From CAZRDB01 sp964598695 (GTDB lineage: Bacteria > Armatimonadota > Zipacnadia > UBA1398), in contig CAZRDB010000022.1 of assembly GCA_964598695.1 (NCBI GenBank), forward strand, positions 1 through 39,597: DNA of 39,597 nucleotides, written 5' to 3'. Of the stretch, positions 1-8,695 are shown piece after piece. Position numbers and translations under genes: made by a program. How positions within the stretch are numbered: position 1 is the stretch's first letter; every line of letters begins with the position of its first letter. The notes beneath the pieces are model-generated. The model searched no databases. It saw only the letters and a list, made by a program, of their open reading frames with translations, and was not told where the DNA came from.

Positions 1-1192
1 CCCACCGTCCCCATAGTGCGTAGTGGGCGAGGTGCCACCAGACCATCTCCATGTGGAACTGGCTCGCCCAGGGGTCGATCCCGAGCAACCCGGTCTCGGC
101 CGATGGCCAGCTCCCCGCCGACTGCACGGCCATCTCGTACTGCGAGAGGACCACCCGGCGCTCCAGCTCCTCCCAGCGGGGGTCCCGGCTGCCCGAGAGG
201 TCGATCGCGCCGCCCGTGCCCCAGAACGCAGCCCAGTGCTCCGATGCGGCCGCGACGGTCTCGGCGAACGAGGGCAGTCCCGCGGGCGCCTCGGGCGCGA
301 AGCAGCAGACCAGCTCAGTCGGGCCCTCCGGAGCGCCAGTCAACCGGAAGGCGTGGCGCTCGCCGGCCTCGGGGCCCAGGGTGCATCCTGCCGACCAAGC
401 GAGCGAGGCCGTGTAGGCGAGCGCATCGGCCGTTCGCCGCAGGTCGGCACGTCCGGGCTCCTCGCGCGCGATCGCGGTCGCGTGGGCCTCCGGGAGCTGC
501 CAGTGGCCGGCCCACGGGAGAACCCCGTCGGCGTTCGGGTAGGGGAAGTCGATCCGCACCGCCAGCCGGCCATCGCGCAGGAGCGGCGACTCGGCCCGGA
601 TCGCGACCAGGTCGAGCGTCGGGTGTACGAGCGTCCGCACTTCGACCGCCTCGCCGTAGAGCGTGAAGCGAGTCGTCTGGCAGCCGCTCCACAGGTCGAG
701 CGTTCGCTCGACGACCTGCACGGCGTCCTCGGGCGGCGGGACCCCGTCGCCCCGGATGAACCGCAGTCGCGCGAGGTTGGCGGGGTGGGGGTTGTGGAAG
801 ATCCAGGAATCGAGGTCGGCGTGACCCGATGCCTCTCGCATAGGCCCCGTGATCCGGCCCTGCTCGGTCGTCCCGGTGGCGGGCACGTCATCGGGGCTGT
901 AGCCCGTGGGCAGGGGGAGCGAGTGCCACGCCCAGTGGCTCATGCAGTTGCCGCCGAAGGTCTGGAGCCCGGTGGCGTCGGCGGTCAGGCAGAACTCGCC
1001 GTTGCCGAGGGGGATCAGTCCGACAAGATCATCCCAGCGGATGTTGTGGCGTGTCACGAGCGCGTACCGGTCGATGGGCGCCGGGTCGTCCTCCCGTGCC
1101 GGCGCCGCGCCCGCTCCCATGGCCAGCAGAGCGAGTCCGGCCCATCGGAGCGTGCGGCCGGGGACCGGAGAGATCCGACGTGCGTGCTCCAT
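1..1192 (-). CDS. Secreted six-hairpin glycosidase-like protein (GH65/GH95-like), 3' truncated by window edge
   Basis: The reading frame is open from a start at 1192 to the left edge, so about 397 N-terminal residues are visible and the C-terminal part is missing. A signal peptide is clear: RRISPVPGR, a hydrophobic LALLAMGAGA stretch and an APA-type cleavage site near residue 32. The next part reads as the N-terminal beta-sandwich of clan GH-L-like (alpha/alpha)6 glycosidases, including the IPLGNGEFCL motif near residue 60. Near the visible end, QFHMEMVWWHLAHYALWG matches the start of the barrel in GH65/GH95-like proteins. The general acid lies beyond the window. The start at 1192 has AGGA eight bases upstream; an in-frame ATG at 1201 is an alternative. 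It is divergent from the gene at 1366. Export is well supported; substrate is unknown. Confidence 0.75.
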   Translation of the reverse strand, partial: MEHARRISPVPGRTLRWAGLALLAMGAGAAPAREDDPAPIDRYALVTRHNIRWDDLVGLIPLGNGEFCLTADATGLQTFGGNCMSHWAWHSLPLPTGYSPDDVPATGTTEQGRITGPMREASGHADLDSWIFHNPHPANLARLRFIRGDGVPPPEDAVQVVERTLDLWSGCQTTRFTLYGEAVEVRTLVHPTLDLVAIRAESPLLRDGRLAVRIDFPYPNADGVLPWAGHWQLPEAHATAIAREEPGRADLRRTADALAYTASLAWSAGCTLGPEAGERHAFRLTGAPEGPTELVCCFAPEAPAGLPSFAETVAAASEHWAAFWGTGGAIDLSGSRDPRWEELERRVVLSQYEMAVQSAGSWPSAETGLLGIDPWASQFHMEMVWWHLAHYALWGRW

Positions 1193-1282
1193 GCGATGCA
1201 TCCTGTCCCGCGCCGTGCCGCGCCTCCCCGGCCTTCTCCCGTAGGACAACCGGGGGCGGAGGTCGTTCGGATCAAGTCGGGC

Positions 1283-1311
1283 TTGGCATTCGCCCTCCGC
1301 GGCCCTACCCT
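1283..1311 (+). promoter_or_regulatory. Candidate sigma70-type promoter for the TIM-barrel isomerase-like gene
   Basis: TTGGCA at 1283-1288, a 17-base spacer and TACCCT at 1306-1311 resemble a -35/-10 pair (5/6 and 3/6 matches, with the conserved T, A and final T kept). It lies about 55 bases before the ATG at 1366 in a divergent intergenic region. Seen by eye only. Confidence 0.4.
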
Positions 1312-1365
1312 GAGCGTCACGACCGAGCGCTCGTTGGGCGCCGCGAACCCGGAGGTGTCTGGCCC

Positions 1366-2187
1366 ATGCTTCTCTCCGTGACCACCGACTACGCGACCGA
1401 CAAGGGCTGCCCCGAGCCTGCCCTGCGACGGATCGCCGATGCCGGCTTCACCCACATCCACTGGTGCCACCAGTGGGCGTCTGACTTCGTGTACAGCCCG
1501 GCCGAGGTCGACCAGATCCGCCGCTGGATGGCCGAGTACGGCCTCGAGATGACCGATCTCCATGCCTCGATGGGCCCGGAGAAGAACTGGGGCTCGCCGC
1601 GGGAGTACGAGCGACTCGCGGGCGTCGAGCTGGTGCGCAACCGCATCGAGATGACCGCGCGCCTCGGCGCCGACGTGATCGTGATGCACATGCCGGCGGG
1701 ATGCCAGGAGGGCGACGAGGCGGCCTGGGCCCGCTTCCGGCGCTCGATGGACTCGCTCGAGCCCTACGCCGCGGTCCACGGCGTGCGGATCGCGATCGAG
1801 AACGGTGGCTCCGACGCGAGCTTCGACACGATCGAGCGCGTGCTGGCAATGTACGGTCCCGAGTTCGCCGGCGTCTGCTACGACGCGGGCCACGGCAACC
1901 TCTTCCCGTGTGGGCTGGAGCGGCTCGAGCGCGTCGCCGACCGGCTCCTCGCGCTCCACCTCCACGACAACCAGGGCGATGGCGACGATCACAACATCCC
2001 CTATTCCGGCACCGTCGACTGGAGCCGTCTGATGGCGATCATCGCGAAGTCCTCGTACGCGAAGTGGGTGAGCGAGGAGGTCTCGATGCGCAAGGCGGGC
2101 ATCGACGACGAGCCGACCTTCCTCGCCCGCGCGCACGAGACGGCCGTGAAGCTCCAGGGGCTCCTCGACGCCGGCCGAGCGGGTTAG
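1366..2187 (+). CDS. Sugar phosphate isomerase/epimerase family protein (AP_endonuc_2 TIM barrel)
   Basis: A 273-residue cytoplasmic protein without a signal peptide, of the xylose-isomerase-like TIM barrel family that includes sugar epimerases, hydroxypyruvate isomerase and inosose dehydratase. The expected metal-ligand set is visible: E145 in IENGG, D173 (YDAGHGN, with H176), H200 in LHLHDN and E237/E238 in SEEVSM. Length fits the family. The ATG at 1366 is chosen because GGAGG sits ten bases upstream and the domain starts at once; a longer in-frame extension to 1051 lies opposite the signal-peptide end of the neighbouring gene and lacks family character. It is convergent with the FecR/LamG gene and overlaps it by four bases (2184-2187). 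The exact sugar cannot be told from sequence. Confidence 0.85.
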   Translation: MLLSVTTDYATDKGCPEPALRRIADAGFTHIHWCHQWASDFVYSPAEVDQIRRWMAEYGLEMTDLHASMGPEKNWGSPREYERLAGVELVRNRIEMTARLGADVIVMHMPAGCQEGDEAAWARFRRSMDSLEPYAAVHGVRIAIENGGSDASFDTIERVLAMYGPEFAGVCYDAGHGNLFPCGLERLERVADRLLALHLHDNQGDGDDHNIPYSGTVDWSRLMAIIAKSSYAKWVSEEVSMRKAGIDDEPTFLARAHETAVKLQGLLDAGRAG

Positions 2188-4925
2188 GGGTCCGTCGTGC
2201 TCGCGGCGTAATCCGGGCCGGCCCGCACGTCCTCGGCGCGGAAGACGACCGACAGCGCCGCCGGCGTCTGGCCGAACCACTCGTTGCCGGCGGCGAGCTG
2301 GAGGTGGACCGGCATGCGGAACTCGTCGGTCCACTGGCCGAGCGGCTGCCAGCCGTCGTCCTTCCAGTAGTAGCTCGAGACGACGCCTTCGTGGCGGGCG
2401 AGCCGCAGCCGTCCGCTCGCCTCGAGTCCGTTGGCCCATTGGTAGCGTCCCCAGAGGCCGTTGAGCCGGAGGTCGCTGTGGTAGCGCGGGACACCCGTCT
2501 CGGCGTTCACCGCGCCGCCGATGTAGGCCTGGTTCTTCCCGTCCGTGGTGCGGACCCCGAGCGAGAAGTACCGGGACCGTCCAGGCTCGAGTCCCCACGG
2601 ATGGTCGAGCGCGAACGCGACGGCGATCTCGAAATCGCCCGGCAGGAGAGCGCTCGTCATGCACTGCGCCAGCCCGAGCCCGCTCCCGTCGAGCGCCAGC
2701 CGGGCCTGGGCCTCCCCTGCCTCGACAGTCCCACAGTGGGTGTAGGTGTGCCAGTCCGGCTCCTCCCCCAGCCCCAGTGGCTGCGAGACGAGTCGGACGT
2801 CGCGCAAGGTGAACTCGCCAAGGGGGTCGGCCGTCGCCGCCCGTCGGAAGGCCCACCCCGCCCAGACCGTCGCGGGTAGGTCGGCCGTGCCGTAGGCGTA
2901 GGTGTGCCAGGTGGCGCCTTGGTCGACGCTGCGCGCTGCGTACCAGGTCGATCCCCGTCGCGAGAGCCGCACCCGCAGGGCCTCGCGCGGGGCAGGCGGC
3001 CAGCTCGGCGTGCCATGCTCATCGTCCCATAGCGTCATGCGGAACCCGCCGGCGGGCGGCCAGAGCCAGCAGCTCCCGAGAAGCCAGTAGTCCTGCGCGG
3101 AGCCGTGGTAGAGCTGGCCCGAGGCGAGCCCCTGGCAGCTCCCGGGCGACTTGACGCAGAAGTCGAGGCTCGTCCAGTCGCTGGCGGCGGGAGGGAGCGG
3201 CGCTTCGGCCTCCAGATCGAAGTCGCCGGTCACGGCGCGCAGCAGGCAGGGCGCGCCGTAGCGGAGATCCCACAGGTCGTTGTCGGTCGGGACGGTCGCA
3301 TGGAACGTACCGGGCTCGGGCGCGCTGTAGGTGGCGTCCTGGCGCGGGTCCTCCCACCGCCAGCCCTCGGGGAGAACGCCGTCGCGCACCTCGAGCGTCG
3401 TGACCCCGAACGGCTGCGCCACGAGTCGGGCGGGTGGGCCGCTCCGGATGAGCTGGCCGTCGCTCTCCTCCGCCAGCGTCTGATCGAGCTGCATGCCCCA
3501 GGTCTCGACGGAGATCCCGTCCGTCACCCAGGCCTGGTGGCCCGCGCCGATGGTGGCGCGCTGGCCCTCCGCGATCTCGATCTCCACCTCGCCATCGAAG
3601 ACGTGAAGGACGGCGTTGTCGCCGGTGTCCGACACGGCGAAGTCGGTGCCGTGGGGCCGCAGCACCTTGCCGCGGGCGATGACCTCGACGGTCGAGCCCT
3701 CGTTCCACCCCCAGCCCGTGACGCGGAACGAGCCCTTCTGCAGTTCGATCCGCGTGAGGCCCGGCTCGGGCTCGGACAGCTTGATGCTCGACCAGGGACG
3801 CAGATGCACGTAGGTGCCGTCGCGAAGCTGGAGTGCGGTCGGCACGGCGCCGGAGGTGATGACGTCGCCGTTGCGGACCTCGCTGCCGCCGTAGGCCCGG
3901 CGGTCGGCGCGCAGCTTGACCACCTCGACAGAACTCGTGAAGCTCTGCGCGAAGTCTCCGCCCCCGAGAGGCGCGCTGCCGAACGGCGGGTGGATCATCA
4001 CCGAGATCCGGCCGGGGCAGGGCAGCTCGACCTCCCCCGTCAGCTCGTTGTTCTCCGTCTGGCCGCCGAGGGTCAGCACCTCGTCGGTGCGCCCCCACCC
4101 GCGGCCGAGGGCCGGAGCGAAGTACAGATGCAGCCCGGTGTTCCAGTTCGAGAGCGACCACACCTGCGGTACCGGGGGCGTTCCCTTCACGTAGCACCGC
4201 AGCGTACACGCGGACCCGACGGTCACCGGCCCGACGTTGATAGGCGCGTTCCTGCCCTCTCCGGGGAACGAGCCATCCTTCGCGAGGAGACGTTGCCCTC
4301 CGCTCACGCCGCCCGCCAGGACCTCCGGCGCGGCCGCGGTGATCTGTCCGTCGCCCGCCCAGAAGACCGTCGCGAGCTGCGGATGGAGTCCGTCGGTCCG
4401 GCGCTGGCGCTCCGTCTCCTCAAGGAAGTACCGGATCCGGAAGTCGATCGCGTCGGTCCTCCGGGTCTCCATCTGTCCGGTCTCCGGGTTGTACGAGCGG
4501 TCCTCCACGGCTTGCTCGATGTCGGTCAGGGGCCCGAGGCTGAAGGGGAACCGCAGCCACTGGTCCCACTCCCGCTCCATCGCGACGGCCTGCGACTCCA
4601 ACTCGATGATCCGGGCGTCGAGGGTCGTCTTGCGGACCAGGCTGTCGGCCTCCTCGCGCCCGATGAACTGGCCCGCCTGCAGCTTCCCCACCCCGCTGAT
4701 CTCGCGGAACCCGGCGCGGAGCCCATCGCGCTCGAGGCGGGCCTGCAGGATCCGCTCGCGAAGCTGCTTGTAGCGCGCGTAGGCGTCGCGCACGTAGACC
4801 TCGGGGTGGCCTTCGTAGGGCCCCGGCTCCGCCCAGGGTTGTGCGGCGACGGCCGAGCACACGGCGAGGAGACAGGGGAACAGGGCTGCGGTGCGGAGGA
4901 TGTGCCGCGAGCGACCGGGCGCCAT
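2184..4925 (-). CDS. Secreted FecR-domain protein with LamG/concanavalin-like C-terminal half
   Basis: A 913-residue protein. It begins with a signal peptide (AALFPCLLAVCSAVAAQ, cleavage near residue 28), then a charged, mostly helical segment (about 40-175) that may form a coiled coil. A middle part (about 190-340) is beta-rich. A FecR domain follows at about 350-475: NGDVITSG, LRDGTYVHL, LQKGSFRV, HGTDFAV and VFDGEVEIE are typical. The rest (about 500-913) looks like two concanavalin-like (LamG or DUF1349-type) folds. No membrane segment follows the signal peptide, so it is not a classical FecR anti-sigma regulator, and no sigma factor or TonB receptor is nearby. The start at 4925 has AGGGAGG five bases upstream. 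It is divergent from the nitroreductase gene. Function is unknown; binding of a carbohydrate or envelope ligand is inference. Confidence 0.8.
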   Translation of the reverse strand: MAPGRSRHILRTAALFPCLLAVCSAVAAQPWAEPGPYEGHPEVYVRDAYARYKQLRERILQARLERDGLRAGFREISGVGKLQAGQFIGREEADSLVRKTTLDARIIELESQAVAMEREWDQWLRFPFSLGPLTDIEQAVEDRSYNPETGQMETRRTDAIDFRIRYFLEETERQRRTDGLHPQLATVFWAGDGQITAAAPEVLAGGVSGGQRLLAKDGSFPGEGRNAPINVGPVTVGSACTLRCYVKGTPPVPQVWSLSNWNTGLHLYFAPALGRGWGRTDEVLTLGGQTENNELTGEVELPCPGRISVMIHPPFGSAPLGGGDFAQSFTSSVEVVKLRADRRAYGGSEVRNGDVITSGAVPTALQLRDGTYVHLRPWSSIKLSEPEPGLTRIELQKGSFRVTGWGWNEGSTVEVIARGKVLRPHGTDFAVSDTGDNAVLHVFDGEVEIEIAEGQRATIGAGHQAWVTDGISVETWGMQLDQTLAEESDGQLIRSGPPARLVAQPFGVTTLEVRDGVLPEGWRWEDPRQDATYSAPEPGTFHATVPTDNDLWDLRYGAPCLLRAVTGDFDLEAEAPLPPAASDWTSLDFCVKSPGSCQGLASGQLYHGSAQDYWLLGSCWLWPPAGGFRMTLWDDEHGTPSWPPAPREALRVRLSRRGSTWYAARSVDQGATWHTYAYGTADLPATVWAGWAFRRAATADPLGEFTLRDVRLVSQPLGLGEEPDWHTYTHCGTVEAGEAQARLALDGSGLGLAQCMTSALLPGDFEIAVAFALDHPWGLEPGRSRYFSLGVRTTDGKNQAYIGGAVNAETGVPRYHSDLRLNGLWGRYQWANGLEASGRLRLARHEGVVSSYYWKDDGWQPLGQWTDEFRMPVHLQLAAGNEWFGQTPAALSVVFRAEDVRAGPDYAASTTDP

Positions 4926-5079
4926 GGTGACCTCCCTGAGCCGAGCAGGCGAACCGCATGGGGGCACCTTCGCCACGGTCTTGGCAGGCCCTGCGCCGCC
5001 TGGGCGGAAGCAGGATTCCGTCAGCGCGAGGGGCGATTGGGAGCCCTGGGGACGCGGACGGCCCGGGAGAGGTGACACG

Positions 5080-5913
5080 ATGCTCGGTTTCGTGGTCGAT
5101 GAGGCGCTCTGCGATCTGTGTGACCTGTGCGTGCGCGACTGTCCGATGCGGATCATCGAGCGCAAGGACGGCGGCATCCCGAGCATCATCGAGGAGGAGG
5201 CCGGCGACTGCATGGGCTGCCAGCACTGCCTCGCCGTCTGCCCCCCGGGCGCGCTCTCGATCCATGGCCGCAGCCCGGCGAACAGCCTTCCGCTCACCCC
5301 GGAGGCGCTCCCGTCGCTCGAGGCGATGGAGCGGCTCGTCCGTGGGCGCCGGAGCTGCCGCAGCTACCGCCGGGAGAACGTCGATCCGGCGCTTCTCGCG
5401 GGCCTGCTCGCCGGGACGGCCAACGCCCCCACCGGCGTCAACCGCCAGGAGCTGACCTTCCGCGTGATCGACGATCTCGCGACGATGGACCGGTTCCGCG
5501 AGACGGGGATGGCGGAGCTGCGGGCGATGGTCGCCGCCGATGAGGTCCCGGAGGCGCAGGCCGGCGCCGTCCGGCGGTTCGTCCAGGCCTACTACGAGGA
5601 GAGCCGCGACCTCGTCTTCCGCGGCGCGCCGCACGTGCTGGTCGTCTCGGCTCCGCCCGACGCTCCCTGCCCGCGCGAGGATGTCGCGCTCGCGCTCGCC
5701 TACTTCGAGCTGCTGGCGCAGTCGGCGGGCATCGGCACGACCTGGTGCGGCCTGATCTCGGTGATCCTCGCGGCCCGGCCGCAGCTCAAGACCTACCTCG
5801 GCCTGCCGGAGGACCACATCCACTACCAGATGCTGTTCGGCAACCCGGCGTTCCGCTACGCCCGGACCGTCCAGCGCGACGACGGCGCGCAGGTCTGCCG
5901 GATCACCATGTAG
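5080..5913 (+). CDS. Nitroreductase-family oxidoreductase with N-terminal two-cluster ferredoxin domain
   Basis: A 277-residue cytoplasmic flavoprotein. Residues 1-60 carry two [4Fe-4S] signatures, C11/C14/C17/C21 and C44/C47/C50/C54, each followed by proline in the CP form. From about residue 75 there is an FMN-binding nitroreductase domain: RRSCRSYR near its start, NAPTGVNRQ, and a GTTWCG segment late in the domain. Such fusions pass electrons from iron-sulfur clusters to FMN; they are common in anaerobes and their substrates are mostly unassigned. The ATG at 5080 is preceded by GGGAGAGG at good spacing and puts the first cysteine at residue 11, as usual; the upstream extension is not family-like. 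It stands alone, divergent from the FecR gene and convergent with the GH5-like gene 24 bases away. Confidence 0.88.
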   Translation: MLGFVVDEALCDLCDLCVRDCPMRIIERKDGGIPSIIEEEAGDCMGCQHCLAVCPPGALSIHGRSPANSLPLTPEALPSLEAMERLVRGRRSCRSYRRENVDPALLAGLLAGTANAPTGVNRQELTFRVIDDLATMDRFRETGMAELRAMVAADEVPEAQAGAVRRFVQAYYEESRDLVFRGAPHVLVVSAPPDAPCPREDVALALAYFELLAQSAGIGTTWCGLISVILAARPQLKTYLGLPEDHIHYQMLFGNPAFRYARTVQRDDGAQVCRITM

Positions 5914-5937
5914 GCCGCCCCGACGACCTCGCCTCGG

Positions 5938-8475
5938 CTACGGCTCCCTCGCCCCGCCGGGGGGCTCGAGGAGGAACCAGAGCGTCTGGGCCGCGGTCGG
6001 AAGCGCGATGCGGTAGCGGCCGTTCTCCGGCGTGAGCGCAACCGGGGTCCCGCGCGTGCCGTCCGGGCCGAGCGGGATCAGCACGAGCGCCTGCTCGTCG
6101 GAGGCCAGCTCGACCGTGCCCGCGACCAGCTCCGAGCGCACCGGATTGGCAGCGACATCCACCCGGCCGCAGGTCGAGAGCAGGATCCGCGTGCTCTGCC
6201 GCAGCGGGCGGTCGTCGAGGCTCGAGAGCGCGACGCCGGCCTTCGGCGTCTCCAGCGCGAACCGCGCGTCGGCGGTAGCGACCTCCTCGCCGCCGAGCCA
6301 GCCGAGCGCCATCTGCGTCCGTGGGGTGTCGATCGTGTAGATCCCGCGCACCCAGTCGCGGCTCAGCTCGCCGGTGTCCGAGGTGACCGCGTTGCCGGGC
6401 GGGATCAGGTCCTCGTCGAGGTCGGTCACGACCCGGGCGCCGGCCGGCGCCGCCGTCGGCTCGAGCCACGGCAGCTCGGGCGTGGCGGGCATCCCGACCA
6501 CGAGCCGGTGGCGCTCCATGCCGGTGCGGATCGTCCGCGAGGTCGTCTCGTCGGTCTGCGTGAGGAAGAGCTGCTCGGGTGTGAGGTCGAGGTAGAGCGT
6601 CTCCTTCGCTCCGGCGACGTGGCCCTGCCGGTAGAGCAACGCGGCCGCGGGCATCAGGGCCATTGCCGAAGGATGCGAGTAACTGCTCCACAGGCTTTGA
6701 CCCCAGCCCCCGAAGCCGTCCTGCGAGTAGCCGTAGAGCATCGGCGCGTCCCATCCCTGGAAGGCGCCGAGCGCGGCGATGTACGGCGCGACGGTGAAGG
6801 CGTCGCGATGGACCCCGAGCGAGTCCTCCATGTTGAACTCCGAGATGAAGGAGGGCCGGCCGGCCTGCTGCGAGCGGGCGATCACGCCGGCGAAGTTCGG
6901 CGTGTAGTGGGGGTTGGTCGAGAGGAAGTCGGAGGCCGAGTAGGTGTGGGAATCGGTCACGTCGCCGGCCGCGAGCGAGGGCAGCGCATAGAGGCCGCCT
7001 CCACCCCAGACGTGGCCGACGCAGATCAGTGACTCCACGCCGAGGCCGCGGAGGAACTCGACGGCGCCCCGGTACCACTCGTACTCCAGCTCCGCGAGCA
7101 ACGCCTTCGAGGGCCCCGGCAGCCAGGTCCGGTCCAGCTCGCCACGGTCGAGCCCGGTCCGCTCGGCGAAGGCCTCGAGCCGCTCCAGGAAGGCGGCCCG
7201 GTGCTGGGGCGTGTCCTTGTCGCCGAGGAACAGGTTGCCGAAGTGCTGGGTGAGGTCGTTCTCGTTCCAGAGCATGATCCCCATCATGGCCGGGTCGTCT
7301 TTGAGCGCGAGGCCGCTGTAGGGGTTGGTGCGCGTGAGCAGTTCTCGGCTGGTCGTCCGCCACAGCTCGGTGACCCGCGGGTTGAGGTAGTTGAAGCCCT
7401 GGCCGAGCGCGCTGCCGTTCTGCTTGCCGTTGTGCCGCACCAGCTCGTCGAAGGCCGGGATCCCATCGGCCGGCTTGAACGGGCGATAGGTGATCATGTC
7501 GAGCAGGATGTAGATCCCCTGCGCACGGAGCGCTTCGATCCAAGTGAACAGCCCGTCGAGGCTGGCGTCGTCGAGGCGGTCGGTCGTCTCCCCGGGGGCG
7601 ATCAGGTTCGGCTCGACCCAGTCGCTGTCGATGTGGGTGAGCCGGACGAGGTTGACGCCCAGCTCCGCGAGCCGGCGGGCCTGGCGCTCGATCAAAGCGC
7701 GGTCGGGCTTACCGTCCTGTGTGCGGACGTAGAGCGAGTAGGCCTGGAGGTTCACGCCCCAGAAGCGGGCGGGCGAGCCGTCGCCGTAGACGAGCTGGTC
7801 TCCCTCGGCACGGACCCGGCCGAGCTTCCCGGCCGGNNNNNNNNNNNNNNNNNNNNNNNNNNNNNNNNNNNNNNNNNNNNNNNNNNNNNNNNNNNNNNNN
7901 NNNNNNNNNNNNNNNNNNNNNNNNNNNNNNNNNNNNAGCGGCTCGTCGAACGAGACCGTGACGGTCTGTCCGGGTGCGACCTCCCATGACCAGCCCCGTC
8001 GATCGTCGCGGAGGACGGGCTCGGCGGTGCAGCCGCGGCGGGCCGGCGCGGTCAGGTCGAGGTTGAAGGCGAGGCCGCCGTGGGCCATGGGGCCGAGGTC
8101 GTCGGCGCTCCCGCCCCCGAGCACGTCGCGCTCGGCCGTGAGCGCCCACTCCCAGCGGAGCGCGTTGGGCCGCGGCTCGGTGAGGGCGCCCTCGCCGGCG
8201 ATCCCGAGGTCGGGCACGTGGAACGAGCTGGGCACGGCGCCGTGGGCGTTCCTCGCGCCGGTCGTGAGTTCGGTGCCGACCCAGCCCCAGTTCTCGCCCC
8301 AGAACACGGCGGTGGCGGTGACCACGGGTGCGGTGTCGACGCGCACGGTGAGAACACGCTCGGCGCTCCCCCCGGCCTCGATCTCGATCTCGGGCGCCTC
8401 CGCCTGCTGTGCCGCCCCGGGCACGGCGAGTGCGAGCCCGAGGAGGTAGCCGGCCAGCGCGAGCCTGCTGCGCAT
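5938..8475 (-). CDS. Secreted clan GH-A (GH5-like) glycoside hydrolase, interrupted by a scaffold gap
   Basis: Begins with a signal peptide (LALAGYLLGLALAVPGAAQQ), followed by an N-terminal beta domain. After the N gap (7837-7936) the frame continues into a TIM barrel that starts with FWGVNLQAYSLY. The acid/base motif LWNEND has its Glu codon at 7261-7263, and a nucleophile-like ISEFN has its Glu codon at 6839-6841, as in GH5/clan GH-A enzymes. A beta-sandwich-like C-terminal part (about 6000-6600) follows. The 100 Ns are a placeholder, so the true length (845 codons as written) is uncertain, though both sides read in the same frame. The start at 8475 has GGAG eight bases upstream. Probable role: cleavage of a plant or algal beta-glycan outside the cytoplasm; specificity is not readable. 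Confidence 0.8.
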   Translation of the reverse strand: MRSRLALAGYLLGLALAVPGAAQQAEAPEIEIEAGGSAERVLTVRVDTAPVVTATAVFWGENWGWVGTELTTGARNAHGAVPSSFHVPDLGIAGEGALTEPRPNALRWEWALTAERDVLGGGSADDLGPMAHGGLAFNLDLTAPARRGCTAEPVLRDDRRGWSWEVAPGQTVTVSFDEPXXXXXXXXXXXXXXXXXXXXXXXXXXXXXXXXXXPAGKLGRVRAEGDQLVYGDGSPARFWGVNLQAYSLYVRTQDGKPDRALIERQARRLAELGVNLVRLTHIDSDWVEPNLIAPGETTDRLDDASLDGLFTWIEALRAQGIYILLDMITYRPFKPADGIPAFDELVRHNGKQNGSALGQGFNYLNPRVTELWRTTSRELLTRTNPYSGLALKDDPAMMGIMLWNENDLTQHFGNLFLGDKDTPQHRAAFLERLEAFAERTGLDRGELDRTWLPGPSKALLAELEYEWYRGAVEFLRGLGVESLICVGHVWGGGGLYALPSLAAGDVTDSHTYSASDFLSTNPHYTPNFAGVIARSQQAGRPSFISEFNMEDSLGVHRDAFTVAPYIAALGAFQGWDAPMLYGYSQDGFGGWGQSLWSSYSHPSAMALMPAAALLYRQGHVAGAKETLYLDLTPEQLFLTQTDETTSRTIRTGMERHRLVVGMPATPELPWLEPTAAPAGARVVTDLDEDLIPPGNAVTSDTGELSRDWVRGIYTIDTPRTQMALGWLGGEEVATADARFALETPKAGVALSSLDDRPLRQSTRILLSTCGRVDVAANPVRSELVAGTVELASDEQALVLIPLGPDGTRGTPVALTPENGRYRIALPTAAQTLWFLLEPPGGAREP
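7837..7936. other. Assembly gap of 100 N
   Basis: Exactly 100 undetermined bases inside the GH5-like gene, between its N-terminal beta domain and its TIM barrel. A round 100 suggests a default scaffold-join length rather than a measured distance. Confidence 0.98.
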
Positions 8476-8589
8476 CGTGTGCTCCGTTTCATCCCATCGT
8501 CGAGCCCGGCCCGGCGCCGGTCCCAAGGTGGGTTGTACGATCGCGGCCCGGTTTCTCCTCCAGCGCCTGCGCCGCGCCACGGAGCGTCG

Positions 8590-8598
8590 TGCTATCGT
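8590..8598 (+). promoter_or_regulatory. Candidate extended -10 element upstream of the DUF6298 gene
   Basis: TGCTATCGT fits an extended -10 (TG, one base, then TATCGT with 4/6 matches to TATAAT). No convincing -35 is seen. A perfect 12-base palindrome starts two bases downstream (8600-8611). A similar element, TGCTACGCT, precedes the Ca2+ ATPase gene. Confidence 0.35.
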
Positions 8599-8599
8599 T

Positions 8600-8611
8600 C
8601 CCTCCGGAGGG
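8600..8611. repeat. 12-bp perfect palindrome CCCTCCGGAGGG, possible operator
   Basis: CCCTCC and its exact reverse complement GGAGGG are directly joined, just after the candidate -10 element and about 85 bases before the DUF6298 start. The same two arms, separated by TGC, occur at 13937-13951 in another divergent glycosidase intergenic region. GGAGGG also resembles a ribosome binding site, so chance cannot be excluded. Confidence 0.35.
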
Positions 8612-8695
8612 CGATGCCCGTCGGTGCGGGCGGCCTCTCGTCCCTCCACGCGCCGGACGTCGCAAGCGGCCTCCGCGGGAAGGAGCGACAACGCG

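Noticed and set aside
23..1381. A 452-codon plus-strand frame over the left end
   Set aside because: The opposite strand encodes a signal peptide and glycosidase motifs in a continuous frame to the window edge.
8613..8615. ATG with a good GGAGGGCG site as alternative start before the DUF6298 gene
   Set aside because: It is in a different frame from the DUF6298 protein and leads to a basic, domainless sequence; the signal peptide begins cleanly at 8696.
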